Positions 7,311 through 12,307 of a stretch of DNA of 12,307 nt are shown one piece after another. A program made the position numbers and the translations under genes. The notes under the pieces are model-generated. The model was not told the origin of the DNA, ran no database searches, and saw only the letters and a program-made list of their open reading frames with translations. The DNA comes from Actinomycetota bacterium. GTDB taxonomy: Bacteria > Actinomycetota > Actinomycetes > Nanopelagicales > Nanopelagicaceae. Position 1 is the stretch's first letter; every line of letters begins with the position of its first letter. The DNA lies in NCBI GenBank assembly GCA_005787645.1, contig SYAM01000030.1, positions 1-12,307 of the forward strand, written 5' to 3'.

Positions 7311-8093
7311 TTACTCCTGCCCCTCTTCCTTCTTCTCATTCATCCGGAAGGTGCTCGGGTTAGCCAATTCACCGCGAGCAGCTATGACCTTTGAGACCGA
7401 TAAATCTGCCGGAGTGCCATCGGGCAGAAGGGCCGGAATATCAACGGCGTTATGTTGAGCATACGTTCCAGGGCCAGGTAATCCAGCTACCGGAACAACG
7501 TTCTGTCGCACGCGCTCTGCAGCTAATTCGCGTTGACTTTTACGCGGAAGAAGACGTTCGCGATGTGCCAATACCATCGCTCCGAGCGCCGCTGTGATGA
7601 GAAGCGCTGAAATGACCTCAAACGCCCATACGTATCGAGTGAATAACGTGTTGGCAATTGCTTGCACATTGCCCTCGACATTGACCAGATCAAGTCCAGA
7701 GTAAGGTCGACCTAAATCTGCGCGGCTGAGTAGCGAAATCAAAAGGAATCCGACGCCGAGTGAGCCAAGGATGGCGCCAATTCGCTGCCCGCGGATAGTT
7801 TCTTCGAGCGAATCCGATGAGTCAACTCCCACCAACATCAGAATGAAGAGGAAGAGCATCATTACAGCGCCGGTGTACACGACTATTTGAACGATGCCTA
7901 AGAATGACGCTTGATTGGCAATGTAAAAGATGGCTAACCCAATCATGATAACTGCTAGCAAAAGTGCAGAGTGCACCGCTTTCTTTACTAACAACATCCC
8001 AAGCGCAGACAGGACCATGATTGGAGAGAGAATAAAGAAAAGCACTGCCTCTGGAATTTCCGTTTGATTCTCGATTATCGCCGCTAAATTCAC
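7311..8093 (-). CDS. nuoJ: NADH-quinone oxidoreductase subunit J
   Basis: This membrane-arm subunit of complex I links the quinone-side module to the antiporter-like subunits. The first 175 or so residues contain five hydrophobic segments, including the conserved third helix VQIVVYTGAVMMLFLF (about 68-83), whose rotation accompanies turnover in studied complexes. At 260 residues it is clearly longer than the 184-residue E. coli protein. The extra part is a hydrophilic, presumably cytoplasmic tail with LPGPGTYAQHNAVDIPALLP and a charged end. Similar tails occur, from memory, in actinobacterial NuoJ proteins; no function is known to me. The start is GTG 8091-8093, overlapping the nuoI stop as GTGA, with AGGAG five bases upstream. 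The next gene starts three bases after the stop. Confidence 0.94.
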   Translation of the reverse strand: MNLAAIIENQTEIPEAVLFFILSPIMVLSALGMLLVKKAVHSALLLAVIMIGLAIFYIANQASFLGIVQIVVYTGAVMMLFLFILMLVGVDSSDSLEETIRGQRIGAILGSLGVGFLLISLLSRADLGRPYSGLDLVNVEGNVQAIANTLFTRYVWAFEVISALLITAALGAMVLAHRERLLPRKSQRELAAERVRQNVVPVAGLPGPGTYAQHNAVDIPALLPDGTPADLSVSKVIAARGELANPSTFRMNEKKEEGQE

Positions 8094-8692
8094 TTTTGCT
8101 CCTGTGAGGGATGTGCCTGCGTTACTCGGCCGTGGTAGTAATCCTGGTCATCTGTTCCAGGATAGTAAGGATGTGGCGCAGGCAGCATGCCACTTCGAAG
8201 TGGTGCAAGGAGATCTTCCTTCTCGAAAATCAACTTCTTTCGGGAATCATCTGCTAATTCATATTCATTTGTCATCGTGAGCGCACGAGTAGGGCATGCC
8301 TCAATACATAATCCGCAGAAGATGCAACGGAGATAATTGATTTGGTAGACCTTTCCATAACGCTCACCCGGGGAATAGCGCTGTTCATCAGAGTTGTCCG
8401 CACCTTCGACATAAATTGCATCTGCAGGACATGCCCACGCGCAAAGTTCACATCCAATGCACTTCTCAAGACCATCAGGATGGCGGTTTAGTTGATGGCG
8501 GCCATGAAATCGCGGCGCGGTAGGTTCCTTCACTTCCGGATATTGGACGGTAGTGACCTTCTTAAACTGCGCGGAGAAGGTGACCCAGAATCCCTTCAAT
8601 TGTGCGAGCAATGGTGCTGGCCCATCGATTGGGATATTGATTGATTCTTCGGCAGCGCCATCTATTGCCCGCTTAGGCTCTAATTCACTCAC
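8090..8692 (-). CDS. nuoI: NADH-quinone oxidoreductase subunit I (two [4Fe-4S] ferredoxin-like)
   Basis: This peripheral-arm subunit carries clusters N6a and N6b and hands electrons toward the terminal cluster near the quinone site. Two canonical cysteine motifs are complete: CIGCELCAWACP with C78, C81, C84 and C88, and CIFCGLCIEACP with C123, C126, C129 and C133. Between them is the family segment RYGKVYQINYLRC. The N-terminal section includes the amphipathic GFWVTFSAQFKK region that docks on the membrane arm, followed by RFHGRHQLNRHPDG. The tail is proline- and tyrosine-rich (PAPHPYYPGTDDQDYYHGR). Length is 200 residues, a little over the 180 of E. coli. The start is GTG 8690-8692 with GGAG seven bases upstream, overlapping the end of nuoH by eight bases. 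The stop overlaps the nuoJ start by four. Confidence 0.96.
   Translation of the reverse strand: MSELEPKRAIDGAAEESINIPIDGPAPLLAQLKGFWVTFSAQFKKVTTVQYPEVKEPTAPRFHGRHQLNRHPDGLEKCIGCELCAWACPADAIYVEGADNSDEQRYSPGERYGKVYQINYLRCIFCGLCIEACPTRALTMTNEYELADDSRKKLIFEKEDLLAPLRSGMLPAPHPYYPGTDDQDYYHGRVTQAHPSQEQK
8099..8103 (-). promoter_or_regulatory. Ribosome binding site deciding the nuoJ GTG start
   Basis: AGGAG on the - strand stands five bases before the GTG at 8091-8093 and lies within the last nuoI codons. It supports initiation at a GTG that overlaps the nuoI stop. Confidence 0.75.
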
Positions 8693-9932
8693 GTTCGCGC
8701 TCCGCTCTAGGTACGGTAAAGGTAGAAATCTTCATGGGAAGTTCAGGTACTGGGAATGGTGCTGGGGCATCAACACTCGATTGCTCGATTTCGATTTTCT
8801 CGGCTTTAGCTCGTTCGTAGAGCGAACTACCAATCAGGAAGATTACAAGGACAGCTCCCCCAAAAATCAAGATTGATGTACGTGATGCGCCATTAAGAGT
8901 GAAGTAACGAAGTACAGCAACCACCATGATCCATGCAACGTTTGCCGGTATGAGGACTTTCCAGCCAAATTGCATGAATTGGTCATAGCGAAGTCGTGGC
9001 AGCGTTCCACGCAACCAGACGAAGACGAAGAAGAAGAGTGTGACCTTGATGAAGAACCAAATGAAAGTAAACCAACCGCCGAGCCAGCTTTCGGTGAAGC
9101 CCAGACCAGGAGGGGCGTGGTAACCACCGAGGAAGAGTGTGGTCGCTAGAGCCGAAACACCCACGATATTTACATACTCTGCTAAGAAGAAGAGTGCGAA
9201 CTTGAGCGAAGAATATTCGGTGTGGAAACCTCCAACGAGTTCTCCTTCAGCCTCCGCCAAATCAAATGGCGCGCGGTTAGTCTCTCCGACCATCGATATC
9301 GCATAGATAATGAAGGATGGGAAGAGCACTATCGCGTACCAGAATTGATCTTGAGCATCGACGATGTCGATGGTTGACATAGAACCGGCATAAAGGAAGA
9401 CCGCAACTAACGAAAGCCCCATGGCAATTTCATATGAGATTACTTGCGCGCTCGAGCGAAGTCCTCCTAGTAAGGGATAGGTCGAACCTGATGACCAACC
9501 GGCTAGGACAATTCCATAGACGCCCACTGAGGCAACCGAGAGGATGTAAAGCACGCCCACGGGGATATCAGTAAGTTGAAATGCAGTCTCTTGACCAAAC
9601 ATCGTTACCGGACCGCTCATCGGAATCACAGCAAAGGCCATAAAGCAGGTGGTAGCGCTGATTATTGGCGCAATGATGAAGACTAATTTATCGGCCGCCG
9701 CAGGAATGACATCTTCTTTGAGAGCGAGTTTGACGCCATCGGCAAGGCTCTGCAATAAACCGAATTTACCGACTCGATTTGGACCAAGGCGCAATTGCAT
9801 TCGCGCAACAATTCTCCGCTCAAACCAGATTGCCATCAATGTACAGAGAACACAGAAGACAAATACCAGTAAGGCTTTGACTACTATCAACCAACCTGGG
9901 TCGTCAAGGATTATCTCGCGCATATTACCCAT
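8685..9932 (-). CDS. nuoH: NADH-quinone oxidoreductase subunit H
   Basis: This 415-residue subunit forms most of the quinone-binding chamber and its entry at the join of the two arms of complex I. Conserved stretches are WFERRIVARMQLRLGPNRVG (36-55), LADGVKLALKED (63-74), YEIAMGLSL (167-175), and GETNRAPFDLAEAEGELVGG (216-235). The last is the acidic loop typical of the quinone-site region. About eight membrane segments are visible. Compared with E. coli (about 325 residues) there is an extra C-terminal part: another hydrophobic segment, then a charged, proline-containing tail ending in RERE, as in other actinobacterial forms. ATG 9930-9932 is six bases after the nuoG stop and has GAGG with a four-base spacer. 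A second ATG three codons in is possible but worse spaced. The stop lies inside nuoI. Confidence 0.95.
   Translation of the reverse strand: MGNMREIILDDPGWLIVVKALLVFVFCVLCTLMAIWFERRIVARMQLRLGPNRVGKFGLLQSLADGVKLALKEDVIPAAADKLVFIIAPIISATTCFMAFAVIPMSGPVTMFGQETAFQLTDIPVGVLYILSVASVGVYGIVLAGWSSGSTYPLLGGLRSSAQVISYEIAMGLSLVAVFLYAGSMSTIDIVDAQDQFWYAIVLFPSFIIYAISMVGETNRAPFDLAEAEGELVGGFHTEYSSLKFALFFLAEYVNIVGVSALATTLFLGGYHAPPGLGFTESWLGGWFTFIWFFIKVTLFFFVFVWLRGTLPRLRYDQFMQFGWKVLIPANVAWIMVVAVLRYFTLNGASRTSILIFGGAVLVIFLIGSSLYERAKAEKIEIEQSSVDAPAPFPVPELPMKISTFTVPRAERERE
8700..8703 (-). promoter_or_regulatory. Ribosome binding site for the nuoI GTG start
   Basis: GGAG on the - strand, seven bases before the GTG at 8690-8692, lies within the final charged codons of nuoH. 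It is short but well spaced, and no ATG alternative is nearby. Confidence 0.6.
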
Positions 9933-9938
9933 ATATCC

Positions 9939-12275
9939 TCAGAGCCCCTTACGTACTTTCACTTCGGCGCCGTTTAGTGCACCAAGCATTCGAAGTGATT
10001 GAGAAGCAACAGCATTACGTGGCAACCAGATGACATTGTCGACGACATCACTGATCTCTACATTGAGCGAAAGGGCACCATGCTCTGTTGACACAGTGAC
10101 AAGATCGCCATCTGCAACCCCTAGTGATTGTGCAAACTTCGCATTAATGCGTGCAACGGCCTTTCGAGCGGTCCCTGAGAGATTTGGCTCATTTATCTGG
10201 AGTGAACCGTTATCAAGTAGTTGCCGCCATGATGCAAGAACTGTCGTTGCAGGGGAAGCAGAGGCGCGTTGTGCGCTGAAAGTCGAACGAGCGCCATCCC
10301 AGTTAGCAAGTGTTCCGAACTCGCGGGCTGCACCGCGAACGGTGTTAAAACCAAGCGGTGCACCGAGAGAATCTGCAATCAACGAAAGCACAGATAAATC
10401 ACTTTGATGGACGCTCTCGGGAAGTGCTTGCTCGAAAGTCCGCGTTCGCCCTTCCCACGACATGAATGAACCAGATTTTTCGACTACCGAAGCAACAGGG
10501 AGCACGACATCCGCTCGTTCAGTAATTGCACTTGGTCGCATCTCAAGTGAGAGCACGAATGCGCTATCCAAACCAGCAAAATCAGGGTCGTGCATATCGA
10601 ATGGATCTACTCCACCAACAACAAGCGCTTGAATCTCTCCCTTTGCTGCTGCAGCGAGTATCTCCTTGCCATCTAAACCAATTGCTGCGGGAAGTGAATC
10701 CACTGACCATGCCGCTGCGACATCAACGCGAGCGGCCGCGTCTGCAACGGGACGTGCGCCAGGAAGAAGATTTCCAATCGCGCCAGCTTCGAGCGCGCCA
10801 CGTTCACCTGCGCGACGGGGAACCCATGCAATCTTTGCTCCACTTTTGTGAGCAACCTCGGCTACCGCACTTAAAGCGCCGGTGCTTTCGGAGAGCCTTT
10901 CGCCCACAACAATCAATGATTGATTAGTGAGATTAAGGGCAGATATCAGTTTCGCCTCACCACCGGGAACCACACCAACATACTTAGCACCCAATTTCTT
11001 AAATCCGCGTGTGTTCCAGGGAGAGAGAGCAGTCACTGCTAATGCTCGCTCACGAACCTGCTTACGAATGCGCAAGAAGACAATTGGAGATTCCTCTTCA
11101 GGCTCAAAGCCCACTAGAACCACATGATCGGCTACATCAATATCGCTATAACGAACTTTGGAGCCTGCTACAAAAGCCGCGAGAAACTCGCGCTCTTCAT
11201 CTGAATGTGGGCGAGAACGGAAATCAACATCATTGGTACCCAGTGCAACGCGAGCGAATTTCGCATATGCGTAAGCATCTTCGACAGTGGTACGACCACC
11301 AACGAGCACTCCGGCCTTCTTCCCTTGAAGACCTTTCGTTGCCGCTGCAATCGCCTCCGGCCATGATGCCTCACGAAGAACTCCATTTTCACGGACCAAC
11401 GGGGTGGTGATTCGATCCTTTGCCATCGTGTATTGGAATGCCCAACGACCCTTGTCGCAGTTCCACTCTTCGTTTACCTCGGGATCATTACCAGCAAGTC
11501 GACGGAGCGTTTTGTTTCGGCGGACATCAGTTCGGAGCGAACACCCAGATGCACAGTGCTCGCAGACTGAAGGGGTGGAGACGAGGTCAAATGGTCGAGA
11601 GCGGAATCGATAGGCAGCGCCAGTAAGAGCACCGACAGGACAGATCTGCACTGTGTTTCCCGAGAAATACGAATCGAAAGGATCCTTTTCATAAATTGCT
11701 ACTTGTTGCAGTGCACCGCGCTCACCCATATCGATAAATGGATCGCCTGCAATTTCCTTCGAAAACCGAGTGCAACGCGCACAGAGAATGCATCGCTCAC
11801 GATCGAGAAGTACTTGTGATGAGATGTGCAGGGGTTTCTCAAATGTTCGCTTCTTTCCTTCGAAGCGACTCTCACCACGACCATTTGTCATTGCTTGGTT
11901 CTGCAGTGGACATTCCCCGCCTTTATCGCAGACAGGACAATCGAGAGGGTGATTCACCAACAAGAATTCCATGACACCTTCTTGTGCCTTCTGCGCCACT
12001 TCGGAGGTGAGTTGAGTCTTTACCACCATGCCGTTCTCTACTGGAATGGTGCACGAGGCTTGAGGTTTGGGAAAGGCTCGACCATTTATCTCGATGTCCA
12101 CCAAACATTGGCGACAAGCGCCAACGGGCGAGAGGAGTGGATGATCACAGAAACGTGGAATTTGAATTCCTAATTGCTCTGCTGCGCGTATTACGAGTGT
12201 TCCCTTAGGAACGGTAATTTCAAATCCATCGATTGTGAGCGTGATTACATCAGTTTGTGGTTGCACTGCAGTCAT
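9939..12275 (-). CDS. nuoG: NADH-quinone oxidoreductase subunit G (Fe-S/molybdopterin-fold subunit)
   Basis: This is the 778-residue large subunit of the NADH-oxidising arm of complex I. It holds several Fe-S clusters and a molybdopterin-oxidoreductase fold with no known catalysis. Cluster ligands are all visible: C43, C54, C57 and C75 for the plant-ferredoxin [2Fe-2S]; H109, C113, C116 and C122 for the His-ligated [4Fe-4S]; C162, C165, C168 and C212 for the next [4Fe-4S]; and C238, C241, C245 and C273 for the extra cluster N7 found only in some bacteria. The molybdopterin-fold region starts near CDKGRWAF. A dinucleotide-binding-like domain lies at the C-terminus (KFAQSLGVADGDLVTVSTEH). ATG 12273-12275 is five bases after the preceding stop. 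AAGAGAG abuts it directly, so the real ribosome site is unclear and coupling to the upstream gene is probable. Length fits actinobacterial NuoG. Confidence 0.96.
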   Translation of the reverse strand: MTAVQPQTDVITLTIDGFEITVPKGTLVIRAAEQLGIQIPRFCDHPLLSPVGACRQCLVDIEINGRAFPKPQASCTIPVENGMVVKTQLTSEVAQKAQEGVMEFLLVNHPLDCPVCDKGGECPLQNQAMTNGRGESRFEGKKRTFEKPLHISSQVLLDRERCILCARCTRFSKEIAGDPFIDMGERGALQQVAIYEKDPFDSYFSGNTVQICPVGALTGAAYRFRSRPFDLVSTPSVCEHCASGCSLRTDVRRNKTLRRLAGNDPEVNEEWNCDKGRWAFQYTMAKDRITTPLVRENGVLREASWPEAIAAATKGLQGKKAGVLVGGRTTVEDAYAYAKFARVALGTNDVDFRSRPHSDEEREFLAAFVAGSKVRYSDIDVADHVVLVGFEPEEESPIVFLRIRKQVRERALAVTALSPWNTRGFKKLGAKYVGVVPGGEAKLISALNLTNQSLIVVGERLSESTGALSAVAEVAHKSGAKIAWVPRRAGERGALEAGAIGNLLPGARPVADAAARVDVAAAWSVDSLPAAIGLDGKEILAAAAKGEIQALVVGGVDPFDMHDPDFAGLDSAFVLSLEMRPSAITERADVVLPVASVVEKSGSFMSWEGRTRTFEQALPESVHQSDLSVLSLIADSLGAPLGFNTVRGAAREFGTLANWDGARSTFSAQRASASPATTVLASWRQLLDNGSLQINEPNLSGTARKAVARINAKFAQSLGVADGDLVTVSTEHGALSLNVEISDVVDNVIWLPRNAVASQSLRMLGALNGAEVKVRKGL

Positions 12276-12280
12276 CTCTC

Positions 12281-12307
12281 TTATGCACCTGCCTTGCTTG
12301 ATGCAAA
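12281..12307 (-). CDS. nuoF: C-terminal end of the gene before nuoG, probably nuoF (5' part outside window)
   Basis: Reading in from the right edge on the - strand, one frame gives FASSKAGA and then TAA at 12281-12283, five bases before the nuoG start. Eight residues cannot identify a protein on their own. The assignment rests on position, because nuoF (the NADH- and FMN-binding subunit) precedes nuoG in almost all bacterial complex I operons. The short alanine/glycine/lysine-type ending is compatible with it. The tight spacing matches the rest of this operon. Confidence 0.5.
   Translation of the reverse strand, partial: FASSKAGA

Noticed and set aside
10526..10927. Open frame of 133 codons on the + strand inside nuoG
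   Set aside because: It is antisense to well-conserved nuoG coding sequence. The product is arginine-, leucine- and glutamine-rich with no recognisable motif. A second similar frame at 11009-11410 is rejected for the same reason.
1..12307. tRNA/rRNA genes, CRISPR arrays, insertion sequences, phage genes, toxin-antitoxin or defence modules
   Set aside because: Nearly every base belongs to a recognisable core gene. No spaced repeats, terminal inverted repeats, transposase motifs or cloverleaf sequences were seen, and no gene looks foreign in base composition by eye.

Overview
The window is an ordinary, densely packed piece of a bacterial chromosome, and its main content is the distal half of a respiratory complex I (NADH:quinone oxidoreductase) operon. 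The organism is most likely an actinobacterium. Three things suggest this: a polyprenyl synthetase gene sits directly behind nuoN, NuoJ (260 aa) and NuoH (415 aa) carry long hydrophilic tails of the kind found in actinobacteria, and NuoM has the TPGTSVLLLGVLDK version of its channel motif. Base composition by eye is only around half G+C, and genes abut or overlap nearly everywhere. That would fit a small-genome lineage such as the freshwater acI/Nanopelagicales group better than a high-GC soil actinobacterium. The lineage is inference; no marker gene was compared.

Layout. Positions 1-1127 on the + strand hold the 3' part of a yajQ-family gene and, 23 nt later, a complete rarD-type transporter gene. 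Everything from 1089 to the right edge is on the - strand. In order of transcription (right to left) it reads: the last codons of a gene that is probably nuoF, then nuoG, nuoH, nuoI, nuoJ, nuoK, nuoL, nuoM, nuoN and a long-chain polyprenyl diphosphate synthase. All these genes are intact. Junctions are 9 nt or shorter, or overlaps of 1-8 nt, so the block is very probably one transcript with translational coupling. The rarD and polyprenyl synthase genes converge and overlap by 39 nt at their 3' ends.

How the genes work together. NuoG (with NuoF upstream) carries electrons from NADH through Fe-S clusters. NuoI passes them to the quinone site formed partly by NuoH. NuoJ, K, L, M and N form the membrane proton-pumping arm. 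The polyprenyl synthase plausibly makes the isoprenoid tail of the menaquinone that complex I reduces, which gives its operon position a simple metabolic sense. The rarD and yajQ genes have no evident link to respiration.

There is no gene-free stretch longer than about 25 nt. I saw no tRNA, rRNA, CRISPR, insertion sequence, phage gene or unexplained open region, and no evidence of a previously undescribed system. The points worth a second look are small-scale: the in-register antisense gene overlap, the overlap chain of the operon, and the choice of the nuoM start.
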